Of a stretch of 64,000 nt of DNA, positions 52,128 to 62,805 are shown one piece after another. Each line of letters begins with the position of its first letter. The stretch's first letter is position 1. Source of the stretch: Aspidapion aeneum (taxonomy: Eukaryota > Arthropoda > Insecta > Coleoptera > Brentidae); NCBI GenBank assembly GCA_963576565.1, contig OY755040.1, positions 81,094,541-81,158,540 on the forward strand. Direction: 5' to 3'. The notes below the pieces were generated by a model. The model ran no database searches. It was not told the origin of the DNA and saw nothing but the letters and a program-made list of their open reading frames with translations. The translations under genes were made by a program, and so were the position numbers.

Positions 52128-54423
52128 CAAATCATAGCAGCCACTCAGTACACACTCGTTAACTTTGTAGAAATCAACTTTTATTTATTTTTATTGGTAA
52201 ACGACACCCGAAAATACCTTATCTTACACCGTTTTTTGTGCACAAATTCCTTGGTTATTTCTAACAAATATCACAGTTTTGCAATTATATAACAAATTAT
52301 TTGATTTAATTAAACTCTACTAAGTAGAACTTTTTATTACGAGTAGACTGGTACCAAATTTACGAATTAAAAGACACTTTTGACGTGAGAAATGTAAAGA
52401 TTTCTTAGAGCAGATTAATATTGTTCTTTATCTTAAGAAACTCGAAACGAAACATCCAGCAACACTAACTTTTTGTCAAACTTTGAAGCAACATGTTTTG
52501 TTAAGTATGATAATTTAATAGTAAAAAGCGTTTTTAAATTCTTGTTAGTATATGTAAAGAAACTCAATATTTTTATTATATGTATATATAGACCACCCTC
52601 ATGTAGCCCTACATTGTTTTTAGATAGTCTTAAAAATTTGTTAGAAAAATTTTATCTGAATCCTAGAATTATTGTCCTTGGCGGCCACTTAAATATTAAC
52701 TATAATGAGCTTATTAAATTCCTGTAATTTAAAAGTATTTGTCAACGAATTAACTCGATTCAGGAACATTTCGTCAAGCACAATAGATTATATTTTTAGT
52801 CATAAACTTTGGTAGCAGAAATAAAATTCGCCAAAAAAAGATTAGTATTAAACGAAGAATTTATAGTAAACCTAATTTTAAAAATTTTACAGGTATAGCA
52901 AGTCACATTAATTGGAGTCAATGTGTGAAATTCAATGATCCTATGCAAAGCTTTTAATTAAAGCTTTCAATTTTATTAAATCCAAGACAAAAATACGTTG
53001 GGTAACAAAAGGAATTAAAACTGCCGGAAAAATATTACACAATTAGAAAATTTACTACCAGTAAAACATTTTTAGATTATTTTAATAAATATAGGTCAAT
53101 CTACAAACATGTAATAAAAGAAGCAAAAAGGAAATACTACAAATGTAAAATTAATAAAGCCGAAAATAAAATCAGAAAATATTGGCACATAATTAACGAA
53201 ATTCAAGATACAAAATCACAATCCCGTAAACTCATAGATATTGACCCTCACGAGCTTAACATATTGTATACAACTATTGCGGGAAAATTATCTGAAATCA
53301 AATGATCCTTTGTCCTACTTACCATCGGTAAACCATACTGAAAAGTTTAAATTTATGCTTACCAGTAAGCAAGAAATCAAAAAATATTTAAAACCATTAA
53401 AAAGCAAAATACATCCGGTATTGACCAAATCTCCGTAAAAATACTTAAAAATCTGCCAAAGGGCTTTGGAAGTATAAATCATGTATAAATTGGTCTTTGA
53501 GCATGGGTGTATTTCCTTCCTGTCTGAAATCCGCCAAAGTCTTACCAATTTTTAAGGGAGGGATCAGCGCAGATCCTTGAAATTATAGACTAATTTCTCT
53601 GTCGAGTACTATTTCAAAGGTGACCGAGAAGGTATTGAAAGAACGGTTGCTTCCATACTTTAAAGAACATATTTTTTTTTCAAATTTGCGCATCACCACG
53701 AAGGGTCATTAGCGCACGATGATAAGATAATCTTGGTATTTTATATACATTGTAATAACTTACAGTCTTTTAAAAAGGCAAGCACACTGTTTGTATTTTC
53801 AATTTTGTTGTTTAGTAAAACACTGATGTTTCCAGATAGTTTATGTTTTTGTCTTTCGTTTATATACGACACGCAATCGATTAATATATGCTTTATTGTA
53901 ATAATTTCTCGACACTGTGCGCATTCGGGGGGGTTTATTTTTTTTTAAATGTATTCGTGTGTTAATTTTGTATGACCTATTCTAAGTCGAGATAGATAAA
54001 CTTGCACTTTTTGCGATTTGGTCAAGAAAGACCATGGTTTCGTTGATTCTCTAATTTCACGTAACTTAGAGTTTGACATGTTCCAATGATCTTGCCAGAT
54101 GTTTAGCACTTTGAATTTAATAAATGTTTTAAAATCACTGCACACTATTTGATTGATAGAAGGAGTGTCACCATCAGTTATTGCCAGTTTCGCCTGTTGG
54201 TCTGCCATTTTATTGCCTACGATACCGACATGTGATTCTTCTTGTATCTCAAAAAGTATATCTTTAATCATTTGGACTACAGGATGTTTTGGGTAGAGTG
54301 AGCCGACTGACTGAATTGAACTTAGAGAGTCAGACAAGATTAAAGCTAAATTAAGCCTGTTGTTAACAATATACTTTAACGCCTCATAGATCGCATACAG
54401 TTCTGCTGTGTACACACTGGTAT

Positions 54424-56934
54424 AAATAAATAAATAAAATAAATAAATAAATAATGCCTTTATTTTGTAATATATACACATCTTAGTAACAAAGAATTAT
54501 TAGAGGTGGCGATATTCGCATTCCATGCGCTTTTCAATATAACCACCAATAGCAAGAAACAAATATACCTTTTAATAAAAAGTGAAAACCATGCATATAA
54601 AAATAATTTATATTAATTACAGCTTACAGCTAAACACACACAAAAAAAAATGTTATTCAAAAAATACTTTCAATTGCGCCCTTAACACACTATTGATAAA
54701 AGAACCTTTTGCCTTCCTTTTTAAATTGACCAAAGTTAGAAAGATTTTTTATATTTGGGGGAATTTGGTTATAACACTTCACCGCACAATAACTAAATGA
54801 TCTTTGAAACAAATTCGTGCGATGGCGAGGCACACGATATAGCCCACCATGCCGTGTAACATGTCTGTGATCTGTACCAGTTCTGACCAATTTTGAAAGC
54901 AAATATGGTGGAGAGTTATTTTTGGTTAGTTTGTAAATGAAACAGCTTAAGGAAACACTAAATCTCTGTGACAAGAGCAACCAACCAGAGCTTCTTAGAG
55001 TATCAGACACATGGTCGTACTTCCTCAATCCATAGCAGTACCTAACACAAGAGTTTTGTAGCCTTTGTAGGCTCGTTCTGTCCCTCATTGTTAAAGCCGG
55101 CCAATAAACTATATTGCAATAGGAAATTTGGGACAGAACAAGGCTATCACAAAGTTTTAGTTTAATATCTTTACTTAAAAAGTGTTTATGAAGATATAAT
55201 GACTTGAGTTTATAAAACGATTTTTGCAATATAACATTGACGTGTTTAGTAAACCGCAGATCCGAGTCAAGCCAGAGTCCCAAATTTTTACAGAAATCAG
55301 AGAAAATTATTGTTTGTCCGCCTAGGACAATTTCAAAGTTACCATTAGAAATTGCCTCTTTGTTACTTCCAAAAATCATCATTTGGGTTTTTGTTTTGTT
55401 TAGTGTTAGACAGTGAGCATCAGATACATGTTCAATGACAGCTAAATCTTGGTTTATCTTTTCGGCCGCTAGTCCGAGGTCTGAGAACTCAAATGAAAAC
55501 TTAATTTGGAAATCATCAGCGAATTGATGACTATGACAGTTTGTTAAAAACAGCATCGGGCCTAGGACGCAGCCCTGCGGTACGCCTCTTGTGATGCCAG
55601 CAAAGTCTGAAGCATCACTGTTCCAAAGAAGTATCTGTTCACGTCTTTCCAGAAACTCAATAAAGCGTTTCACTGCTAGATTGTCAAGTCCAAAATACTT
55701 TAACTTGGAAGCCAATATTATATGATTTAAGTTGTCAAAGGCCTATAATCAAGTAGAATTATGCAAGTGTTAAGTTTTTGATCATTCGCAGATAATATAT
55801 CATCAGTGACCTTAAGCAGTGCTGAAGTGGTGGTATGAAACTCTCTAAAACCTGACTGCGTTATGGGTAAAATTTGATTTTCTGTTAAATATTGCTTTAA
55901 TTGATAATAAATTATTTTCTCAGCAACTTTCGAAAGCGTAGGAAGAATGCTTATGGGGCGGTAATCCCCAAAGCCAGTCGGAGATGATTTTTTTGCTACA
56001 GGAATAACGTTAGCACTCTTCCATGCACTCGGAAAAGACCCAGATAATAAACATTTGTTAATAATGAAAGTTATATGTTTAGTAAGCTCCGGAGTAACTA
56101 ACTTTAACATTTTGAGGTCTATGCCATCCGTACCTTTGGCATTAGACTTCATTGTAGAAAAAGCCTTGTTAATGTCTGCCTTTGAAACCTCCTTAAAAGA
56201 GAATATATTTTCAAATGACAATCAATTTTCGATTAAGATTCTGATTTTCTGGGAATCGCTCCTGCTTTTTTGTCAAGGGTCTCAAGGGGAAATCTTGCGT
56301 AAGACACCCGGCCTACTTGCCTGCCAGAGTCATTTCACCTCTACCAGGAGAGGCCCCCGGATAGTGTCGTATTCCTACCGACTAAAACCTCTCGATTGTG
56401 ACTCCAACCTGCCTGGCGGCAAGTCACTGCACTATAGTCATGGCCTATTGTGCACCCTCTTGGTTCCTAGGCTAACCACTCCATTATTAAGCCATTACTG
56501 TAATTATCTAAAATAAAATCACTAACGGCTTGAGGCGTATCCCCCCCTATAAAAAAGTTATTAAATTCATTAAGGTCCCCGACCTCGAAGCTGTAGCTAT
56601 CCTGTGGGTTACTAGTTACATTAAGCCAACGTAAATATTTCCAAAACGTCCCAGTATCTTTCTTAAATTTGTTCTGTAAAAAGCTTTTCTTTTCATTTCG
56701 TATGCAAGTGTTAACAAAATTTCTTAACTCCCGATACTCTTGAAGAGATACGTCGGTTTTTGTTTGCTTATATCTGAGTCGCGCTTTATTTCTGAGTCTT
56801 TGTAGTAATTTAATATTGTCAGTGATCCATGGAGCAGGCGGTTTTTTAATACGGTTGGTTTTAAAGGGAGCATGCATATTGAACAATTGAATTAAATTAG
56901 AATTGAAAAACTCGACCATATTATCAAAATTCGG
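54424..56934 (-). mobile_element. LINE-D (CR1/Jockey-like), 5'-truncated, nested in I-like LINE
   Basis: The minus-strand RT is nearly complete: 57000-56500 connector (PAPWITDNIKLLQRLRNKAR), 56221-55727 (KGTDGIDLKMLKL, YRPISILPTLSKVAEK, QSGFREFHTTTSAL), 55715-54690 (GVPQGCVLGPMLF, FADDFQIK, LGLWLDSDLRFTKHV, and a C terminus with RSFSYCAVKCYNQIP). The 3' tail is (TTTA)n at 54424-54456. The 5' boundary coincides with an (AG)n run at 56936-56959. A 255-bp foreign piece interrupts it at about 56222-56480. Confidence 0.82.
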
Positions 56935-56935
56935 G
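54690..56935 (-). pseudogene. LINE-D ORF2 reverse transcriptase, broken
   Basis: Palm motifs are present, including the FADD active site at about 55520 and PQGCVLGP just before. One break near 55720 separates the fingers from the palm (LLDY region, frameshift). The foreign insert interrupts at 56222-56480. Without those two events the coding region would be open over about 650 codons, so this copy is fairly young. Confidence 0.8.
56222..56480. mobile_element. GC-richer 255-bp insert, unidentified (SINE-like?)
   Basis: Interrupts LINE-D ORF2 between NYSNG and FENIFSF. Composition differs from the surrounding AT-rich LINE (phrases CACCCGGCCTACTTGCCTGCC, CAACCTGCCTGGCGGCAAGTC). No ORF domain and no convincing pol III A/B boxes. 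Confidence 0.45.
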
Positions 56936-57544
56936 GAGAGAGAGAGAGAGAGAGAGAGTGTATATTTTGTCAGCTGGAATGTAAGAATTTCGGTATCTTT
57001 TATAATAACTGCTGCTCCAACACCCTCCAAGCTTTTCGATGCATCTGTATATATTTTGACATGGGCCTTCATATTTTCTGTTATACTTGCAAGTTCTTTT
57101 TTGATTAGATCTGGACTTGTGTTAGCTTTATCAAACTGTATCATGGAAAATATGCACTTCGGGGTCTCAATATACCATGGTGGTTGCTGTGGTTCGTACA
57201 TTAAAAAATCAGGTAAAATTTCTTCCACCTGAGCTTGATATCTTTTTGTCCGTTCGTAAAAAGATGGAGTTGCGCGTGGTCTTTGTTGGTAAATGTGCCC
57301 AAAATTGTTTTCCATGAGGTTTTATTTAATTGGATTTGAGTAGTTACTTAATGCTTTACCTGCATATGAAAGACCATGGTACATTCTTCTTAGAGTTAGA
57401 GGGGGTTCCCCCGCTTCACACAGAAGACTCTCAACAGGACTCGTGAGGTAGGCACCTAGGATAATACGCAGGCAGGAATTTTGAACCACAGTTATTAAGT
57501 GTAAAATTGAAGAGGATGCCGAAGCATATGCTACACATCCATAA

Positions 57545-58905
57545 TCAATTTTCGGTCTTATTAAGCTTCTGTAAATAACCATCAATGTTGAACTGTCGGC
57601 TCCCCGAAGATCTATGTGCTATTACTTTTAATAGGTTAATGTTGGTTTGGCATTTTTTTACAAGATTTTTTATGTGCAAATTCCAACTAAGTTTTTGGTC
57701 CAAAACCATACCCAAGAATTTTATTGATTTTCTACATTCAAGTACAGTGTTGTATAGTCGGAGACTTGGATTTACAGGTTCTGTGCGTTTTTTGGAGAAC
57801 AGCATTACATTGGTCTTCTCTGTTGAAAATACGAACCCTGAGTTATATGACCATTGCTTGTAAAATATTTTCCATTGATTTAATACATTTCCCTTTTAAT
57901 TTTAAGATTAAGTCATCAGCAAATATTCCAGCTTTTACTGGAGCTTTGATGATGAAAAATATCATTTATAGCCGCTAGAAATAGAGTTACACTTTACCCT
58001 TGAGGTGTTCCGTTTTCTTGAGTAACTTCATCTGAATAAGTATTGTTTACTTTTACTTGAAATATTCTATTTTGTAAAAAGTTTTGAAGAAAAAACGCCA
58101 TGTTACCACCGATGTTCCAGTCTTTGATTTGCTGAAGAATTTTGCGTCTCCATGCTGCATCATATGCCCTCTTAATATCGAAAAAGATTGCTATTAAGTT
58201 TTGGTTATTGGCAAAAGCATCGTGTATTTCTGATTCTAATTCGACAATGTTGTCTTGTGTCGATCTGTTTCGACGAAAACCGCTTTGGTGGGAATCTAGT
58301 AGGTTTTTGTTCTCCAGAAACCAGCATAATCGTTGATTCACAATCTTTTCAAAAAGTTTGCACATGACACAGGATGAGAGAGATGGGTCTATAGGACTCT
58401 GGATTTATTTCAGGCTTTCCTTCTTTAAGAATAGGAACTATTATTGCTTTAGCCCACAGGGTGGGAAAAACCTGCTGGGTCCAGATTACGTTGAAAAATT
58501 TTAGTAAAACTTTCATGTATTTTTTAGACTGTTTAATGTTTCTGTAAATTCTGTTATGGTTATTGGAGTGTTCAAAGATGTATCTCCTTCATTAAATGAC
58601 AATTGTTCCTGTTCTGTTTGTAGCTTATAACTCAAAAATTGTGGATTCAAGGTTTTATTCGCGGAGTTGAGATGGTAAGTTTGTGCTAAAGCGTCACTAA
58701 TAATTTTACTATCTGTGATAGTTTGGCCTGCATATACCAACTTTTGGATATTTGAATAACTGCTTCTGCCTTCGATATTCCTAATTTTGTTGCATACTAC
58801 TGCACTTGTGGTACTTGGATTTAAGCTTCTCACGTAGTTTTGAAAAGACTCTGTTTTGCTTTTTTTCACAATGAAACGAGACTTTGTCCTGAGTTTTTTT
58901 AACAA
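57545..58905 (-). pseudogene. I-like ORF2 reverse transcriptase, broken
   Basis: Segments in order: 58905-58513 (connector), 58365-57994 (MCKLFEKIVNQRL, HQSGFRRNRSTQDNIVELES, IFFDIKRAYDAAWRR, ENGTPQG), then a stop-interrupted palm with IFADDL at about 57930-57913, and 57805-57545 (KFLGMVLDQKLSWNLHIKNL). The thumb continues to 57322. Several frameshifts. Confidence 0.8.
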
Positions 58906-59336
58906 AATTTGGTTTTCTTGGGTTGGGTGGCGTTTAAATCTGTTAAATGCATTTTTACACTCATGGATGGCATTGGCGCAGTCGCTGTTCCACCACGGAA
59001 CATATTTTCTGTTTTTTTGGATATGTTATTTTTCATTAGCCGTATTAGCACACTCCGTAATTATTTTGTTGATGTTTTTTAGAAATATATCAATATTGTT
59101 TTCTAAAAGGTTTGGTTCAGGACTCTGTTCTATGAGTTGTTGATATAAGCCCCAGTTGGCATAGGAATCGTTCAGGCTGGTGATTTAAATTGGAAAATGA
59201 TCGCTTTGGTAGAGGTGTGGCAGAACATACCATTTTAAAAATGTTGCTGTGGTTGGGTCTAGAGCAGAGTAGTCGCCAGCATATGTGTTAAATCGAGTCT
59301 GAGTACCGTCATTTAGTAGCACTAAATTTGAGGATT

Positions 59337-59810
59337 CTATAGCCTGTAGAAATATTCTACCTTTAGGTTTAGTGGTTTTACAACCCCAAGATGACAGTTG
59401 AAATCGCCTGTTATTATCCGTGGGGAGTTTACTTGTGAAGCTAGGTCATTTATGTGTTGCTCAGTGAAATCTCTATCAGGTGGTATGTATACGTTACAAA
59501 CTGTTGTTCTCTGTTTAAGCTCCACAGATACTGAAATAGCTTCAAAATTGGTCCTTAATACATTTTCTTCAGCTTTAATTGATTTGTGGACATATATTGC
59601 AACACCACCGCTAGCTTTTCCTTGATCTTGACGACTATGAAAAAAACCATTATAGTGTCTTGGACAGTGTTCTTTTTCAGGTTTAAAATAAGTGTCTTGT
59701 AAACAAATAATAGCGGGTTTTATTTCAGTTATAAGAATTTGAAGCATTTCGAAGTGAGTAAAATAGCCATTTAGATTCCACTGTAATATTTCGTGATTTA
59801 TTTTATGCAT
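59337..59810 (-). pseudogene. I-like ORF2 APE endonuclease, broken
   Basis: HEILQWNLNGYFTHFEMLQIL (Asn), IICLQDTYF (catalytic Glu position replaced by Asp in LQDT), GGVAIYVHK, NVYIPPDRDF and IITGDFNCHLG (GDFN). The frame is lost near 59345, before the SDH motif. It nicks target DNA in active relatives. Confidence 0.78.
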
Positions 59811-59842
59811 TTTATATGTTGTAATTTAATTAAGTGCGAGAT

Positions 59843-61076
59843 TTAATCGGCCTTTGATTCCTGCGACGAGTCACTGGCAGCGTCGTCGCCTAAATCAAAG
59901 TGATTGGCAATCTTTTTCCTAAGTTTGGTTATTTTAGTTTTTGCGCTTCTTGCGGTTACATGTAGATATACGTCTTTTAGCATTTGATTTTGTCCAAGAA
60001 GATCTATTGTGTATTCGATTGTGATGGGAATTGGTTCTGGCGATCCATGTATATTAATAAAAAGGTCCTTCAGTTCTTCATAATCAAATGGAAATTTAGG
60101 CTTATGCGATTCTATAAAATGGAAAAAAAAATTCTGCCGAGTCAGAGCTTAGTGAGTCACTCGTTTTCCTTGCTGTTTTAGATTGTTTTTCGGAGGATGG
60201 TTTTGAGAAAGAATGGGTTATTTGTTCCGAATTTTCAATAGGTGGCGTCTGAATTTCTAAAAAATTTCTCTTTTGTTGATTTACTGGCAGTTCTGCTGCA
60301 GATGTATTTCCGGTTTCTGGATTTTGTTGAGAGGATTCGATCTCAGCTAGATTTTGGGTAGCTGCCGAAAGTTCTGGAGCAGGCTCGTGAGGCAAATTTG
60401 GACATATAGATGCAATATGTCCCGGAGATTTGCATCTAAAACACGACATTCCATCCTGGGAGAGAAACACTCGGTATGATTGGTTATCATGATCAACTAT
60501 GATGGAACTAGGTATGGTGAAATCTTCCGTGGGTGTTATGAACACTTGGCGACGGAACCTTAGGATGTGATTATACTCTGGTTTGGTTACTCCAACTTTA
60601 AGGAATGTTATTGGTGCTACTAGTGTAAAGCCAAGAGAAGTAAATTTTCCTTCTAAAAAATGATGAGGGATCGTCGGACATACGTTCGACAAAATTAGTC
60701 GCTGCGATGGTGTTATAAGTCTTCTAATTTGGATATTCTCTTGATTATTTATTATTGAATTATGATCCTGAATAACCTTATCAACTAACTCTTTGTTTGA
60801 CAGGTAGATGCATATTCGATTGTTGGAGATTGGAGACGAAAAGATTATGTTTTTTGGTCCAATTTTTTCTCCGATTGCAAAGATATATTCTTGCAATGCT
60901 ACATTATTTAGCGCTGGTAACAGAATAGCTTGTTCTCTAGTGGGAAACAATTGTTGTGAGGCTACCATTGAGTAGGATTTGACGTTAGAGGTGGAACTAG
61001 CGGTAGTGGTTTTTGAAACAGTAGGGGAGTTTTTTGGGTCCATGTACTTATGAACCTCGTTCGGTGTAAGACTCAT
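59843..61076 (-). pseudogene. I-like ORF1 (gag-like), one frameshift
   Basis: From ATG 61076. Paired RRM-like region (residues about 50-190, with PTREQAILLPALNNVALQEY and RRQVFITPTED), then a CCHC knuckle CFRCKSPGHIASIC, a Pro/Ser/Gln-rich tail and, after a frameshift in the A-run near 60124, a C-terminal part to the stop at 59843-59845. A nucleic-acid chaperone role is expected by family. Confidence 0.78.
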
Positions 61077-61389
61077 TTTTAGGTTGTTTGTTTATTTTTG
61101 TACCTCATTGAGATTTATTAAAGTGCGGTCCTGTTCAATGGAACGCAAGTCGCCGTGCAGTCTGTTAAAAATAGACGGTTGTGCGCGCGCAACCTTGGTG
61201 TTGATGTTGCGAAAAACGCCTTATTTAGTTGATTATGAACTGGATTTATTGTACTCACTGCGTTATTAGAAATACTTGGGTAATGCTTTTCCACTGGAGC
61301 ACTTTTTTATAAATTTTGAGACGGTATTTTAATTAACAAATAGCTATTAAGTCGGACCAAATTTTCAGCACGTATTAAGTGTTGAATAC

Positions 61390-62440
61390 AGGGATTGTAA
61401 ATCATAACCAGTTTGATTTTTAAAATTGCAAAGGAACAAAGGACGCGATTTTTTTATTTTTAGAACACTTTTTTTCTTAACCTTATTGACCAAGAGGTTG
61501 CTGCGGCAGTGTTTTTTGACTTTTCAAAAGCTTTTGATTGTGTAGCATTATGGTGTTGATGGAGGTAAGCTTTGTTGGTTTACCTCGATGCTTGCTGACA
61601 GGGGAAGTAAGAAGAAAATTAGACATGATGCGCCTCAGGGTTCTGTGCTGGGTCCGATCTTTTTTTTGACGTATGTGAATGATCTGCTTTCACTGCCTTT
61701 TTCGGGAAAGCTAACAGCTTTTGCTGATGACACCAATGGCTTAGGGACAGCAGGACGTCGTAACGCATTAAATCTAATCATAGAGAATAATCTGCAAGAT
61801 ATTAAAATGTGGTGTGATGAACAAACTATGTCCTAATATTCATAAAACAAACATATTGACAGTTAAATTAAATATAGCTGACGCTAAACTTCAAGATAAA
61901 ATATTAGAAAATGTGTCCACATCTAGATTTCTTGGTCTCCATATAGATGGTTAATTAAAATTTTAAACTCATATTGAGTGGTTAAATAAGAAATTGGCAA
62001 GCTCTTGTTACATAATGAGAATCATTAAATACGAACTTGGTAAAAACTTATTGATTCACACATAAGATAGGGTATATCTTTCTGGGGCTACTCAACGCGG
62101 AAGTTAATACAGTCTGTAGAAAAGAGCTGTACGTTAATTGTGTAAAACAGATTCTCGGGAAACATGTAGACCATTGTTATGATAATGATGATTTCTAAAA
62201 AATTCTTCGATTATAATCAGGACAGGATTTACAATCTACGCCAGAATAATCTACCTCTGCCTATTCGAAGGTCTGCTCTTACAAAAAATTTCATTATTCA
62301 TGAGGGCATAGAGATCTGTAATCTGCCCCAGGACATACAAGAAAAAACTGAGTATAAATATTTCCGCAAATCAGTTAAAGAGTTCTTAGTCGCCAAGGCT
62401 TTTTATAGTTTAAGAGAGTTTTATTAGGGTTAAATTGTTT
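61390..62440 (+). pseudogene. LINE-B ORF2, RT palm to C terminus
   Basis: Resumes LINE-B after the I-like insertion: NQFDF, then AAAVFFDFSKAFDCV, PQGSVLGPIFFLTYVNDLL, TAFADDTNGLG (61714-61746), FLGLHID and the C-terminal block YNLRQNNLPLPIRRSALTK (62225-62285). Stops and frameshifts at about 61550, 61835, 61955 and 62060. Confidence 0.8.
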
Positions 62441-62805
62441 ATTTTTGAGTGTTCTAAAACTATCATTGTTTTCACGTTCAGTAACTTAACATTTTATTTA
62501 TTTTTATGTTTTTGCTGTTAATGTTGTTTTTGCGTCTTTTTGACAGAGTTTTATAGAGAACACATACTATAATTATTAATTCTTAGTGCATATCAAAGTT
62601 TTTAAACTGTCATTAGATACATTTTGTGTCAGTTAAAATAACATAAAATTTGACAGCTGTGACCGTTATTGTTACTAAGAATAACGGGAACATTCAGAGC
62701 AAAAAAGATAGATTTTAAAACAATAAAGATAAGCATAACACAATCGTTAATTTAGTAGTTTAGTTTCACACCCGTTCAACTTTTTGTTTATTTATATTTA
62801 TTTAC
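62440..62805. repeat. LINE-tail-like repeat (partner at 32290-32690)
   Basis: Complement of 32290-32690, ending in the same GTTCAACTTTTTGTTTATTTA tail. The duplicated LINE-B copy lacks this sequence at its 3' end (34570), so it is a separate insertion or an alternative 3' end. Non-coding. Confidence 0.6.

Larger units (their letters stand above)
46317..52445 (-). mobile_element. LINE-A, copy 2 (minus strand), with nested insertions
   Basis: Read right to left: 5' UTR (about 52440-52130), PHD-type ORF1 (52125-51590), the start of ORF2 (HQNVQGL near 51615), a Penelope-like insertion (about 50220-51560), endonuclease (YIPPNLNSQYYETVF, VILGYFNL, 50145-49930), linker and RT fragments (49884-49651; PKGTVGPDKI at 49144-48917), a MULE-like insertion (47400-48679), then RT palm and thumb (LGVTFDPTMSF; FVRSVLEYSAIVWNPHY, 47146-46850) and a TTTA-rich 3' end at about 46320. 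It is inserted in the LINE-B endonuclease. Confidence 0.8.
53860..57100 (-). pseudogene. I-like ORF2 RNase H region, split
   Basis: The start of the domain reads VKIYTDASKSLEGVGAAVII (first catalytic Asp) at about 57070-57000. The rest resumes at 54423: SVYTAELYAIYEALKYI (catalytic Glu), LILSDSLSSIQSV (Asp) and HVGIVGNKMADQQAKLA (final Asp). The insertion of LINE-D lies between the first strand and the helix. RNase H removes the RNA strand during element replication. Confidence 0.8.
53665..61385 (-). mobile_element. I-like LINE with RNase H (minus strand), itself interrupted
   Basis: Read right to left: 5' UTR, ORF1 (61076-59843), ORF2 endonuclease (59810-59337), RT (about 58905-57545), a linker (57585-56960), and RNase H split by another LINE (54424-56934) into 57060-56960 and 54423-53945. 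A terminal zinc-finger-like segment ends at about 53870 (CAQCREIITIKHILIDC). The 3' poly-A (T-run at 53675-53684) abuts LINE-B. RNase H plus APE endonuclease defines the I superfamily. Confidence 0.85.
39940..62440 (+). mobile_element. LINE-B, plus strand, split into four pieces
   Basis: Four collinear segments make one LINE. Segment 1 is 39940-40169, the ORF1 coiled coil (YQRKYKELRISNIELKSQ). Segment 2 is 45268-46316, the rest of ORF1 plus the start of ORF2 endonuclease (MRNKIDELYILIENTNLPIF, TEHWLTESEL). Segment 3 is about 52450-53664, endonuclease to early RT (CIYRPPSCSPTLFLDSL, VLGGHLNIN). Segment 4 is 61390-62440, RT from NQFDF through VFFDFSKAFD, PQGSVLGPIFF and TAFADDT to the C terminus. 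Intervening blocks are later LINE insertions on the minus strand. All frames are degraded. Confidence 0.8.
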
